From NCBI GenBank assembly GCA_038496445.1, contig JALMLS010000015.1, positions 434,001 through 498,000 on the forward strand: DNA of 64,000 nt, given 5' to 3'. The notes under the pieces were generated by a model. It saw only the letters and a program-made list of their open reading frames with translations. It searched no databases and was not told the DNA's origin. The DNA is from Trichosphaerium sp. ATCC 40318. Its lineage: Eukaryota; Discosea; Flabellinia; Trichosidae. Within the stretch, counting starts at the first letter, position 1. The number at the start of each line of letters is the position of its first letter. Made by a program: the position numbers and the translations under genes. Below, in pieces: positions 24,012 to 36,652 of the stretch.

Positions 24012-25814
24012 TCATTGTTTTGCTGATGTTAGTATGATTCCTGAAGTACTTTCAGTCATTTCTTTAGAAGAAGTTTTCTTTTTCTGCTTTCTGTGGATAG
24101 CAGTGATTTGAAGAAAGCTTATCCCAAAAAGAAAAAACCAATACAAAGACCATATGATACAGAATGCAACAGGTGTTCGAAAGAAAGACCAATAAGAGGA
24201 AAAAATAGTGATGACAAGCAATATTGTAAAAACGCCACTTGCCATAAGCTGTATTGTAATCTACAACAGAAATAAAGTAAGAAAATAATGAGAAATATCA
24301 TGCTTGAAAAAGAACACGTGAACGTACAAATTGAATCTTTTTAACTATAGCATGGTCAACTTGAGTTCTTCTTATATGTTGCAATACAATTGCTCCCATA
24401 ATCAAGAGGTATAGAGCAATAGCCATGGCAAGTGACATCAAAAGAGTTACTACTATAATATTAACTATTCTTATCACTGAAACACCTGAGAAAGCACGTC
24501 CGAGTGATACTGTAAGCTCCACAGAACAAACAAGGACTATTAAGAAAATACAAGGAAGTAGAAAGCGTTTCAGTTTACCACCTGCATCTTTGAGAGACTT
24601 GATTGCTTTGATAACCTCCAACCTGTTTTACATAAAACCACTAGTTCAGTAGAAAGCAACTTACCAATAAAACGCAATCAACAAAGACGTTGCAAGCGAC
24701 AAAGATACAAACCCAGTATCCATTAAGCTTGACGTAAACTTAGAGAATATTCTACGACTGTACAATGGATCAACTGTGACATAAAAGAAGCGTCCTAAAG
24801 TTTGTAAAACAAAAATATTGCGTTTTCAAAAGTATCAGTATTGTACCAGTATTTGCGATAATCTCAATCACCAAACACGTTTGAGAAATACCACCGATAC
24901 ATCCAACTCCGTGTGTGATATAGTAAAGTTTAAAACAAGCCAATGCAACACATATAAATGCTGCAATACCAAAAACAATTGAGAAAACAAGCTTCAAAAT
25001 AAAACGAACATTTAGCTTCAGTTGTGTAATAGCAAGCACATACAAACCCGATATTACTGATTGGTTCCCATGGATTATCGTCTATGAATGCAAACATAAG
25101 TATGGACCAAAGCAATTGAAACTCGAACCAACGTACCATGAGGGAACAAGGTAACATTTAGATGTTGTTGATCTTTAAAATAATCCATAAAATCTTTTCC
25201 AACTTCAACAGTGGGAATAGCCTCAAGTTCTGATGGTGCTTGATTCCAATTCATTCTGAAGAACTCTGTTTTACCTCCTGTAGCTACAAACAATTTAATA
25301 CCAATACAAAACGTGGATCCGGAATATCTAATATTCTAAAGATAGGAACATATCAAGTCACATACTGTATGACCTATCATAGAGAACAATACCAATGGCT
25401 CCATTCTTATGAGCATCTGCTATCTGGTAGCCCCATTTATACTTGTCTGTTGTTAAAAACACAATCTTATGATTGTGGTCGCTGTCATCTACTCTCACAA
25501 GCTCCCCTAAAAGATAGAAGTTGATTTAGGAAACCCGAACCCAGAAAAAAAAGGTCAAAACAACAAATAGGCAGTTTAAAACACGTGATCACTTGCAATT
25601 CGCGTACCAGTAACAGCAGTGCCGTTCCAAGATTGTTTTGAAAGCCAAGAGATGTTTGGCGAATTAAAAGTTACTAATATGGTTAAGAAAATACGTCATT
25701 CAGTAGAATACCATCTCCCGTACAGTTCTTTCCCTTGTCGTGAACAATAAGACAAGTCGTCACTATCACCCAATACATCGCAATAAATATTCTAGCTGTG
25801 CGTGTAATTGCCAT
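24012..25814 (-). CDS. 7TM receptor-like protein with PA-like ectodomain (copy B, frameshifted?)
   Basis: Inverted paralogue of 20055-21840 with the same exon and intron positions and highly similar introns. The start at 25814 reads MAITRTARIFIAMYWV, and all seven spans are kept (GGISQTCLVIEII, LLIAFYW, LPCIFLIVLVCSVEL, FFLFGISFLQI). The C-terminal tail diverges (TSSKEMTEST). In the ectodomain exon near 25305-25312 this copy is one base shorter than copy A, which throws the frame to a nearby stop. Either the gene is a fresh pseudogene or splicing removes the damaged part: a GT at the lesion and an AG before GGTAAAAC would form a 35-nt in-phase intron. The rest of the frame is intact, which favours rescue or a sequence error. 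Confidence 0.65.
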
Positions 25815-28312
25815 AACGCTAGATTCGTCAGAGCACGTTTTTACTTGAGAAGAAGTAGTAGTGGCAGTGCCTGTATTAGAGTTTGGTTTACCTCACGCTG
25901 TGTATTTGGTATTAACAATTAAACTGTATTCTTTTAGAATGTATGGCGGACTAATAATATCACGTGACAGCAGAGAATTGCCTTTTTTGATAATTATAGC
26001 AATTTGACTAAAATACATATGCCGCAACTGGTTCTTTTTTTTCGTCTGACAATTAGATTGGAAACATTGTCAATAAGGGAGACGCTATCTGAGGAAAGGC
26101 CCTCAGCCTCTGGTGGCTCTAACATAGCTACAAGAGCAGATTTATTCTACATTTTGGGGTATCGAAGGTTTTACTCACCACTGGCAGCGTGCTTCTAACT
26201 AACACTTTGTTGACACTGTTGCCTTGTGTAACCCTTTAATTGATTTGTGGTAAACACGTGTTGAAAAAAACTTGTATACAGTCTCCCTTAAAAGAATTGC
26301 AAAATCGAAAAAACACCAGGATTTAGGGAGGTGAGGCTTGTTTTGACTGCTACCCGTTATTGTGTCCTTCTATGACAGTCTTGTTCAGCCCTACCAAACG
26401 CTTGAAATTGAGATGTACAGAATGAAATGATTTGATTCTGAAAATACCAGAAAAAACCTGCTTATTCCCATCATTGACATGACCAAGACTGAGTTTAAAA
26501 AAAAAGCTCACGGGATAGACAGGAGAAATAACGTAAATCTACTGATTTAGATAAGATAGCAGGTGTTTGAAAAATAATTAAGATCCTAATCGTTCCTGTA
26601 AGTTGTTTCTGTTTTTTTTTTTCTTCTTCCGGTTACTATTTTTACAGTCACAGACGCAAGGTTGTGGTGCTGGTGAATTTAACGAGTACAAAAAACTCTA
26701 GCCTTTCATTTCAGTTGATTTCAGCACTAACGCGGTGGGCACAACATAAATTACAATACCCTATATTGCAAAGCTACATATATCAAAATGTCTCAAAAGC
26801 GATGCTGCCCCTGACGTCCCCAACTCTAGTGGTTTGAAACATACATGCGCGGGTCACCAGTGTTATAATATAGAGCTTAAACATGTCCACTCCTATCGTC
26901 CGCATTTTTGCGTTTGTTTTCAAAGAAAAGCAACAAAAGGCTTTCCGATAGGTTTTGCCGGACATCTTCGTTTTTTCCACAAAACGTCACATGACAACAA
27001 GTCCAAAGAGTATTCAGTTAAAAATTGTCGTAATTGGTTAAAGAAGTTTCAGGGAGAATAAAAGTACCGGAAAATAAAGTTGATAAAATCAAAACTTCCA
27101 AACCCCACACAATTCACTTAGCCGAAGGATGGAATCTGAAAAGTACATTTGGGAAGACCACGGTGTTGTTGGAGCTGTATATATGGTGTATAAGAGCATT
27201 AGGAGTGCTCCGCTATGGTATTTAAAACAGTTTTTTTCAAACACAATATTTGGCAGTTTTTAATCAAATTTTTTGCTGTGAGTTCAGACTTTTTCGCATT
27301 TCTTTTCACTTTAAGAGCGAAACCTACTGTTAAAGCGGGTTAAATAACAACTACTATAACTTGTTTCATGTGATGATTGTTTCTAAGATTATTTAAATAG
27401 GGTTCAGTGTTGGGTTACTCTACTAGGTTTAGTAAATTTATCACATTGGGCTTTTGTCCGTGATCCGATAGGTACATACAGCGGTACTTGCTTTGAACTA
27501 TATTGATTTCGTTAAAGGATGGGGATGGGTCATTGTGTTACCCTGTATGGCTGCTGTAAATGTTCCGATGCTCCTTTAGTACGAAATGTTGCCTGACCAA
27601 AAGAGTATTACTTACCTCTTCTCTGAAGCTTTGGTGGGTTGTCTAAGTTGCATTCAGCTGGACATCTTCCTTTTTTCATACCAATGCTAGGATATACCCT
27701 GTTTAGGGTAATACCTAACAGCTTAGTGGATATAGAGTACGAACATAAAACTAAGGTCACGATTAACTGGTTTTTTGTAGGCAACAAGTTACATTTAAGA
27801 GTGACCCTAGTTTGTTTGTTTATGCCATTATCGTGATAGCAGTTAACGGACTATGTACTATTTTTGATGTATACGATACAATAGCATGGACTTGCTTTGG
27901 AAAACGCGAGATAATTGGCCCAGGACGCTCAAAAAAAAAGCAAAAGGTGACATAAAAAACAATTTTTAACAAAGTACTTACTAAAAAGAGGCATTAATCA
28001 AGGACATTGAAAAGCAGGAAAAAGGGGAGAAATCGTACATCATAGAATAAGACCCTATTTGAGCGCATAATAAAATCTTCAAAACGACGTCAGTTACAGT
28101 TCAACAAAAAACCGAACATAATTTTCGAACATTGAACCTACAAAGAGGGATGTTTTTCTTACGTTGAAAGATAGTCACGTGTTCGTCATAAAAAATTCCA
28201 GCAGTGTGGAATACTGGTTATCTCTTTAAAACGCTAAAGATGAAGTACTTTTTTTTGTTGAAAGTATACACTATTGTTACATTTAATGTTGTTTTTTAAA
28301 AAATTAGAATAA
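25815..28312. other. Long gene-poor stretch
   Basis: About 2.5 kb in which I can support no full gene on either strand. A plausible intron (GTAAGT at about 26600 to TTTTTACAG near 26648) precedes a short frame reading SQTQGCGAGEFNEYKKL and a stop at 26702, which may be the tail of a lost gene. No tandem repeats were noticed. Confidence 0.4.
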
Positions 28313-31300
28313 TCATCCAGCGTTCGCCAAGGATGTTATGTGCTTCTCTCGTGTCTCAAATGGTAAGAATGTATGGAGTGGTATAGATACAGTATCAGCC
28401 TTAGTCTTACTATAAGAGTACTCCTCAATCCTAAACACCAGAGTTAAAAAACAAGTTGACTACTATTTTTCTTGTTTTCGAGAATGAGTGTTTGTTCGCC
28501 TTTGAACGTACTTAATCTTATTGAAAGGACCATAAGTGACCGTATCAATAACAGTCAAGAAAGGTTTACCAGTCACAGCACAATTACTAACGAGCTCTCC
28601 AATGTTCATTTCTGTCCTTTTAGCAGACTAGCATACTGTCAGCAAGCAATTCTTTTTTTTTGAAAAAAAATCGCTTAAAAACGATGCCTACGTACTTGAA
28701 CAGCTGAAACATACAACCAAGGATCATTTGGTTTTACTCTTTCTGGTATTTCACTTGAAACGTTTGGAAGTGATGTAATTGAAATCATTGCTGTAGTCTA
28801 CAAATAACAAACAAAGTAAGAATTCGCAAGGAAAAAAAAATTTAACGTACAATTAAGGAAGGCTTTTTTTGGTTCAAGTATATTCCAGATCTAGTCAACT
28901 AACCATTTGATTAGCGACATAATGATAATTATATACTATAAAGCATTCGAGGTACCTTTGTGTATTCAATATGAAACTTGCTTAAGCCCTAAAGATAAAA
29001 TCGGTGAGGCTCAACACCTTCGCTTTTGTATCCGTACCTTATCTATAGGGCGAGTAATATCACATCTCATTACGAAAGGAATTACACGTACAGTGTCTCT
29101 GATGAAACAAGTACATTTGTATACTCTCATAGTGAGTACAGACTTGGCATGCCTATTGGATTAAATGAGAAAAAAAAAAACAAACAAAAAAACGCACCTT
29201 AAAAAATATGCCATTTGAGATCGTAACAAAAACTGAGGACTCCCTGGTACAGCAAGAGATCTTTTATCAAGCTTATTTGTTATGTTAGTACTTGAATAAT
29301 GCAAAAGAAAAATGACGTACATCTTGCTCAGGGAGAGTCAAAACAGTATCTACAAGTGTCAATATATTACTTGCATACCAACTATCATATCCTCCCAGAA
29401 AAAACCCCAAACTTGTGCCAAAAGGACTCGAGGGTATAAAATAGAATTCGAAATAAACCTACAATCGGATGAGCAAAACAAGTAACAAGTCCAAACAAGG
29501 AAGAAAAAGTAAATTGTCGAAAAAAATTAACCTAGGACAACGTACAGGAACCCAGCTGTGTTTTTGAAGCTCTACATGAGCTAGAAATAACTTATGTATA
29601 GTCTCATCGTCACCTACTATGACAACACGGACTGTTTTCCACCGTTTCCTAAAAAACAAAGTAAATCTCCGTTTTTCCACCCTTTTTCTTTTGGAAGTCG
29701 TACAATCCTCGATAAGACATGACCAAATCACGTAATATTGTATGTGGAGATGTCTTAGTAGAAGCTGAAGCCAACCCATGACTAGAAGTCTCTACACTAT
29801 GTACAGTAAAATGCATAGGTGTTTCATGTACACCAGCGTCAGCACATTTACTTCGTTTACGCTTTTCTTTATGTCCTTTACGCGAAGGAGACGGAGCGAT
29901 AGAAAAAATTTGTTTCTTGAGTCTAGTTAACTCAAGCTTGTAGTATTTAGGTGCATCCTTATCTCGCCTACAACAACACGTTAACACTAAGTAGACAAAA
30001 AAAATCCCAGTTAAGTTGTACGTCATAAGTGCGCGATTCATGATAGCCAGCACACGTTCGTAAATACTATCTACTTGACCCAAGGTAAGTTGTTCAAGCG
30101 ATAGTTGCTCAGGAGACATATCTAAACAACTACATAAAACGCCTAGGAGTTTGTGAGCCATTATACTTAATTCCACAAAAAAAAGAACCGAATTCTTACT
30201 TTTAATTATGCTTATTTTGGTCTTCTTTAACCCAGGTGTTTCTTCGTAAGACTGTTCTAGTATTTCACCTATATCTCGTGCATGTATTACCCTTCTATCT
30301 ATTATGACATGCGCCCTATCTTCTGGCGCTATACTACACTTGTATGAGTAAAAGAAGGCCAACTCACTAAAAACCCTTCAAAGCAGGTCCTATCAAACTC
30401 ACCCAGTCTCTGCCTGTTCCTTCAATAAGTTTAAAGCCACTGTTCTTGGCCTCAAACGGAAATCTTCTTCTAGCATAGTCTTTCGTAGAGTAAACCCTGG
30501 AGACTTCTTCTCCAGGGTTAATAGAGTGAATAACTCACGAGCAATATTACAGTATGGCTCAGGTAGTTTTGTATGCGTCCCAACAACATACAGAGCCGAC
30601 TCAATAAGTCTGCTTGAAACTAACGCTGTCTACAAAAAACAAATCATTAGGGGTAAACCCAAGCACTATGATACTTGGACAACCGCACAGTAATTTTTGT
30701 GACATATGATATAAAATGGTGTGCAATTTAATTGTACCTTGCAAAGGCATGATTTCAACATGTAAAGCATGTTAACTATTTCCCACTCTTCATGTGGTTC
30801 GTACAACATCTCGATAAGAATGCGTAACACGTGTTTCCCTTCAGATCTCTTTGAACATTCCCGTAAATACGTGTGTAGTATACAAGGGGTAACTATGAAG
30901 GTATTAGAGTGGTTTTTGGGAGTTTGCTATCAAAAAAGGCAGATAAACAGACTAAGGCCCGAGGATATAATAGATAAGCGTACGCGTGCTGGAGTAGTAA
31001 GGTAGCAATTGAGTATTTGTAATGTATCGGGCTTTGCAACAATGCTGCAAAACAGCACGTAAAGGAGGCAGTAGTACGTCGTCGCCTAGAAAACGCTTTA
31101 CCTTTAATAAAATTAGTAACAAAGAAACGTAGAATCTTATTTTCGGTTACATCGCAAACAAAAAAGGTTTCTTGTTGTCTCATAGCCTTAGAGCCTCTTT
31201 TGATGTCGTGTAGGAAAGATGCACTGTTAGCTTTGTGCACATCAAGCTGGAAACGCGAACGACCTAATTTCGTGCGTGCGTAGTTCCTTAGTTGTTGTTA

Positions 31301-31441
31301 TTTTATTTTAAACAGACAATTGTGTAAATCTCACCTGAAAAGCATTACATTGTACGCCAATAAGATAGACGCATCGTTGTGCGCTAATAGTTTGTTATTT
31401 TGATTTTATTAGGTTGCTGTACTTTTTATTGAGTCGTCCAT
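28313..31441 (-). CDS. PI3K p101/p84-like regulatory subunit
   Basis: About 15 exons joined in phase from ATG at 31441 (MDDSIKTHNDASILLAYN). The N-terminal part is all helical and includes KANSASFLHDIKRGSKAM. The middle is Lys/Ser-rich. The C-terminal half begins KTVRVVIVGDDETIHKLF, then FEFYFIPSS, FFLGGYDSWYASNILTLV, an all-beta region (LTMRVYKCTCFIRD) and ends GKPFLTVIDTVTYGPFNKI followed by KHITSLANAG. The sequence VVxxGDD, the FYxIP strand, the LGxxDxWYxxNV-like motif and a PF-V-D-GPF end match the layout of PIK3R5/PIK3R6, the Gbeta-gamma-responsive PI3K adaptors of animals. In that role it would couple GPCR signals to PIP3 production. The match is from memory of the family; exon borders around 29640-29760 are unsure. 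Confidence 0.5.
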
Positions 31442-31594
31442 CAATCACTAGCGCGAACAACCTTGGATGGTAATGTTGCCAAAGACGTATAAGCGATTAG
31501 GCAATGATTGCTTTTTTCCGCACTTTCTTTGTCAAGTTAACTTATTCTTGACCGCTTCAAAACAGCTTAAAAACGCCTCAATTATTAACGCGCA
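31442..31594. promoter_or_regulatory. Short divergent promoter
   Basis: Only 153 bp separate the start codons of the PI3K-adaptor-like gene and KTI12, so both promoters lie here. No canonical box recognised. Confidence 0.35.
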
Positions 31595-32916
31595 ATGCCT
31601 CTAATTATAATATGCGGATTGCCGTGCTCTGGTAAAACACAACGTGCAAAAGAGTTGGCAGATTACATAACAAATACGCTGAAAGCAACTGCGAAGGTAG
31701 TTAACGAGGAATCTCTACTGTTAGTTAAAAACCAAGTGTACCAAGGCAAGATTTCATTTTACGTTAGTATTCAGCATCAAAACGCGTCGTTAAACATGAA
31801 AAACGTTGTTTTGAACTAAAACTGTAAAACAGACTCAAAATGCGAAAAGAACGTCAGAGGATCTTTAAAAACATTCGCAGAGCGCAATACAACAAAAGAA
31901 GTATGGGTTATAGTTGACTCGTTGAATTACATAAAAGGCTTCCGTTACGAACTCTTCTGTATTGCTAGAGCATGTGGAACTAGCCATTGCTGTGTACGTT
32001 GTATTTATTGCTTTAAAAACCAAAACAAATATTTACAACACTAAAAGGTATACTGCGATGCAACAGATGAGCAAGTGAAAGAAAATAACGCAAAAAGAGC
32101 CGAAGAAGATCGCTGGGAAGACGACATGTACGGAAATTTCGCAGAATTTAAAATCTCATCAAAATGGCAGATTGAACGGCTTATTAATGCGTTTTGAGAC
32201 GCCTAATGGTAGAGCTAGATGGGATAAACCATTATTCACGTACGTGGTCTATACCAACGCGAATAAGAAAAGGAAACAAAAAGTTTTGCAACCGCTGTTG
32301 TTATGTTAGTTTTTATCTTTTAATAAGTTTCAGGATAACTAAAGATGATGAAACACCTTGTCAAACAATTGTAGATACTCTTCGTAATGTAAAAGGCCTA
32401 ACTCCTAACAGTGCAACAAAACACGTGCGTCAATATTTTACTTGTTTTTTTTTTTCTTTTTACAAGTTACAAGTTGTAAGGACTATGCGCCTGAGTACAA
32501 TTAACGTTAATTGTTTTTAGCAAAAAGTAGCAAACCCAAAATATTTATATGGCTTGGATAAAATTTCACAACAAATAGTTGACGCTATTTTGGAAGCTCA
32601 AAATACTTTACCTATGGGTTCTAATATTAAAGTACCTATAAGTGCAAAACCAGTACGTATTTACAAAAACATGTTCAAATTCTTTGCAGGTCTTTGAACG
32701 CCTTAGATTATTAGACTGTTTTTTCAGTGCTTTTTTTTTGGCATTACTTACTTGTTCTCATAGATACCTTACACAAGACGTTTTTCTCGTGTGGAGCTAC
32801 GTAAGCTTAGAAGACAATATGTTACATTATCTACATCTATAGTCAATGATAATGCAGAACGCACAGACTTACAAATCGCTAATGGTTTCGTCGGTTATCT
32901 TATATCTAACTTGTAA
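31595..32916 (+). CDS. KTI12: KTI12 / Elongator-associated P-loop ATPase
   Basis: Needed with Elongator for wobble-uridine modification of tRNA. The N-terminus is the P-loop IIICGLPCSGKTQRAKEL; then SKCEKNVRGSLKTFAER, VWVIVDSLNYIKGFRYEL (the family hallmark), a VYC strand after the next intron, LLMRFETPNGRARWDKPLF and a C-terminal RRQYV...NGFVGYLI. This is the full KTI12 domain order at about 275 residues. Six or so exons join in phase. The first intron has a GC donor (exon end CAAG at 31745, then GCAAGA), which is needed to reach the conserved Y-x-D-S motif. Divergent from the PI3K-adaptor-like gene. Confidence 0.9.
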
Positions 32917-33135
32917 AACAACATTCAAAAAAAAAATAAACAAACGGCAACAGAATCCGGCTACAAAGAATTAGTACACTAGCGTATTCATATGCTTTAT
33001 TCTTTGAGTTTGGCGAGAGTTGTAGCGAAAGTTCGAATTACTTTTGTTGTGCTTTGTTATTTCACCAGAAAAGTACGAGAAGTTTTCTATGTAAGTGCGC
33101 ACAATAAATAAGCGCTAGTACTCCAAAACCAACAT

Positions 33136-34626
33136 ATGATACGCAACACGTCTCTAGTACTGTTCATTGCCTTGTTGGCGTTCGGATATTGCGGCACAAC
33201 GCCAAACTGGACACCAACGTATAACATGCAAATGTCAACAATATTTATGCCTTGTAATGACTCTGGCTTCTTTGATGCCAAGTTTGCCGCTCAGTTTGGT
33301 ATTGCTGACTTCGATTGGAGTAATGCGAAGCAGTTATGGGCTAACGCAAAACCAATGAACTGTGAAGAGCTACTGGTAGAACAAGTGAAACGTGTAAAGG
33401 CCGTGAATCCCAACACCAAGGTTTTCGTGTACAGAAACCTTGTCAAAGGTAAGCCGACTTTAATTTTGTTTTTTTTCTCCTTTACTAACCCACGTGACAG
33501 CACTTCCTTGGTATACTAATGTTCGCACTAAAATAACGGACGCTGCTTACGCTGGGTGGTTTTTAAAATTCTCTGGAAAAAACAATTACCACGTGCCTCA
33601 ATGCGATAACAACTATACCCCGCCTCTTTGTTCAGAGTTTTATCACGATCAAGATCAAACACCGCAACATCCTCACGGAGATGGTTCTTGTACCGACCCA
33701 TGCGACTGTGGAGGCGTTCCATGCGGTGAATACCTTTGGGACCATCGTAATACGACGTTAACGGATTATTTGATAAATCACGTGATTCTTGGCGAAACAG
33801 GCAAGTACTATTTTCCAAAGCGTTCTGGTTTGTAACCAAGCAGTTGTAAACGATTTTAGGCCTTGGCAACCCTCAAATATCTGGGTTTTACCTCGACGAT
33901 GGATGGACAGATTACCCTGCCCCACGAAAAGGATGGCAGCCGGAGGAAGGCAACTGTGATCACTCCAAATACGGTAATATTGTTTTTGCAAATTGAAAAT
34001 TGCCACAGCTAAGTCTTCATAGGTGGCGCCACTGAAGAAAACTATTACTGTTCCGCAGATATGGGGCTCATGCAAGCTGACACCACAGCTATTTTCACAA
34101 GCTGGAAAGCAAATATTGCCAAAGTGCATGCTGCTATTGCTGCAAAAGGAGGATGGAGTTGGCAACAATTCACTGATTTTACAACTCCTACCAAGGAAAA
34201 ATGTGCACTAACGTTCAGAGCTGAATGCAATGAAGACTCTCTAGCGTACACCAATGCTCTGTACTACCAGGTAAACCGCGCATCCAACCAAATAAGCTAA
34301 CTGACGTTTTGGTTTAGTACACAGTAACAGATAAAGCTGTATCTCCTCTTCCTCAGTTCAAAGAAGACTTGGCAGGTTTTCTACTTGTTAGAGGACCTTA
34401 CGCATGGCTTGGGTATGGTTGGAGTGGCTGTTCAAAAGGTTCAGATCCTCCAGGAGCTAGAGGCAAACCGTACTTGTTTCCAGATGAACTCAAGGTAGAT
34501 TATGGAACACCAACAGAGGTTTGTCATGAGACATCAACTAATAGTGGTGTATTTGTTCGTAAATGGACCAAAGCTACAGTACAGTTTGATTGTAATACAT
34601 ACACAAGCAGTATTACAATGAATTAA
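33136..34626 (+). CDS. Secreted glycosidase-like protein (GHL-type)
   Basis: Begins MIRNTSLVLFIALLAFGYCG, a signal peptide. Exons continue with DFDWSNAKQLWANAKP, NPNTKVFVYRNLVKALPWYT, a Cys-rich block (CTDPCDCGGVPCGEYLWDHR), then GFYLDDGWTDYPAPRKGW, in which the Asp pair is the likely catalytic centre, and RGPYAWLGYGWSGC near the end. The same architecture occurs in a widespread set of secreted proteins of oomycetes, algae and amoebae annotated as putative glycoside hydrolases with TIM-barrel character. Substrate unknown; a wall polysaccharide of prey is a guess. The intron at 33801 has a GC donor (ACAG then GCAAGT). All junctions are in phase. Confidence 0.7.
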
Positions 34627-34948
34627 ACCTACTAATTCAATATTCGTTTCAAAAAAAACAATTGTAAGTTATATTTTTGTTGGAGTCGTCAGACTTAGTG
34701 ATATCAGAACTGTTAGTGTGATGGAATGACAAAAGTGTTGCTTGAATTCAAGCTAATAAATGTGCACAAAGTGCTTCATCACTATGTCAGACAACGAGAT
34801 TACAACAAATAAAAAACTGGTAATCAAACAGCAAAAGGATAAGGTTAACACAACAATACATTTGGTTTTTAGTTAGAAAACCTACATCATTGTATTACAC
34901 TTGTGCGGTAGTACGCTTAGATAAGTGGAATAGTTGCCTATTTAATCA
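34627..34948. other. Convergent intergenic spacer
   Basis: Lies between the 3' ends of the glycosidase-like and papain-like genes. AT-rich, no coding signal; terminators for both genes are expected here but none can be named. Confidence 0.4.
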
Positions 34949-36652
34949 TCAATAAAGAAACTGCACATCATGTGGAAAAAGAAGAAAAAAAACAGATGTG
35001 TACCTCATCAGAAATACCACAGAGGTTTCTGCCACGTTCGACCCATACGTAACCAGCTTCGCCCCAATCTAAAAAATTGAAGTTAGTACAGTAATAGACA
35101 AAGCGTAATTTGACTGGCACGCAATAGAAAAAAACCGAAAAGTTCAAACTCTCATAGAAAAAGCTAATGCAACAATACTAAAACTTGTATATTACCTGCT
35201 CCCCAGCTGTTTCTAACGTTCCAAACTTTGTAATCAAGGAAATCCCATCCTTTTTGATCATGGTAACCAGTAATTTGTACACAATGATCGAGTTGCTTCA
35301 GACAAGAGAGTAAATACATACGTCACATGTCAATTTAGAAACTAAAGGCATACCTGACCACAAAAAGCGGAGATAACACCACCCATGTAAAATTGCCACG
35401 GAGAAGCATCAACACAGATAGTAATAGGACCTTTTGCTGCCAAAGCAGACATCTACGGATAACAATAAGTAAAAACCTAAAAAACCACTTTGTTTACCAT
35501 CTCAGTCTCATTATGAGTCTTTGTTACATACTCATATCCCTTGATCTTTGCTACAACCTTGCTCTACAAAATGAATTAGAGTGATACACAAATATATCAT
35601 TGTTGGGTTCCTATACCTTATCGAACATGCATGTACCACCTACTCCAGTGTATGGGTAGCTGTCTTCAGACTCAAGTCTAACAGAACAAAATTAAATTAA
35701 ATTCTTTTAAAGCAATGACTTACCCGCCTGCCTTTTCGATGTACTCGTATGCTTTGTCTGGGAAACCACCACTGCAGCCCATATCACCATTACCCTTAAC
35801 AATCAATCACTATACTGACACCCACGCAAACTATCAAAAACGCACGACATCACAATCAACGATTTGTTGTACGGTCAAAGTAGGAAGACCTTTACCAGCT
35901 AAAAACCAGTGGGATTCCTAGTTTGTACACTTAGCAAAAAAAGGGCAACAATACTCTACTAAAATAACATACGATTCCTTCAGAAGTAGCAAACGCCCAG
36001 CAAGAACCTGACGTTATGTTTTAGCAAAAAAAAAACAACAAAAAATGTGTCAAAACTTAGGCGTCAAAAAACGTACCACAATCTCCTAAAACTAAAGTAA
36101 GATACGTGTAAGCATTAATTAACGCATACCTTGGTTCTTAACAGGTGTAACAGCGCCTTTTTTAGTCCAATCAACAGATTTAGGAAGCGGAGCTATAGCA
36201 AACACACAGTGAGCTTATTTTAAGAAACCACGTAAGCTAGAAGCGCACCTGTGTAGATAGTGTTCGATATGCCGATATCAGCAGGCTTTTGGGAAGGCTT
36301 GTAGTTACGGTACATCTTTTTAAACTCGTCTTCTGGCATATCAGCGAACTTTGTAGTGCCTATTTACAACCGGAGATTAGTTTTAGGGGATATTTAGCCG
36401 AAATTACCAAATCTTGCGCTAGGCATCTTGGTATTTAGTTCGTCTATGCGTTGGAGGTTCTCCTAATGATTTTTAGTAATTAATTAACATAAGATGCTGT
36501 TATTTGCGTACATTGTAGATTCTCTCGCGCACTTGGCGTTCATACGCGTTGTATTCCTTTCCATAAGTGCTTAGAAAGTCATCGAACGATTGATGAGATA
36601 CAGATAGTGCAATGAATGCGAAAAGCAACACGGCCAAAGTGTAGTTGGCCAT
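34949..36652 (-). CDS. Papain-family (C1A) cysteine protease with I29 propeptide
   Basis: Predicted secreted or lysosomal cathepsin-L-like protease. Signal peptide MANYTLAVLLFAFIALSVS, then an inhibitor_I29 propeptide (FDDFLSTYGKEYNAYERQ ... FADMPEDEFKKMY). The mature part begins PLPKSVDWTKKGAVTPVKNQ and contains DCGSCWAFATSEG (active-site Cys), GCSGGFPDKAYEYI, DHCVQITGYHD (His) and WNVRNSWGADWGEAGYVWVERG (Asn). The residues DCG depend on a 6-nt microexon at 36077-36082. About ten exons in all. The end is placed at 34949 through a last GTACAC intron after ISDE; reading through instead adds a short hydrophobic tail and stops near 34973. Confidence 0.85.
36077..36082 (-). other. 6-nt microexon of the cysteine protease
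   Basis: On minus, the bases ATTGTG are flanked by an AG acceptor and a GTACG donor. Joining CAAG, ATTGTG and GTTCTTGC in phase restores the invariant DCGSCW active-site motif, which no other reading gives. Confidence 0.75.

Noticed and set aside
33528-34254. Minus-strand open frames across the glycosidase-like gene
   Set aside because: They are antisense shadows; the plus-strand exons have signal peptide, motifs and splice phase.
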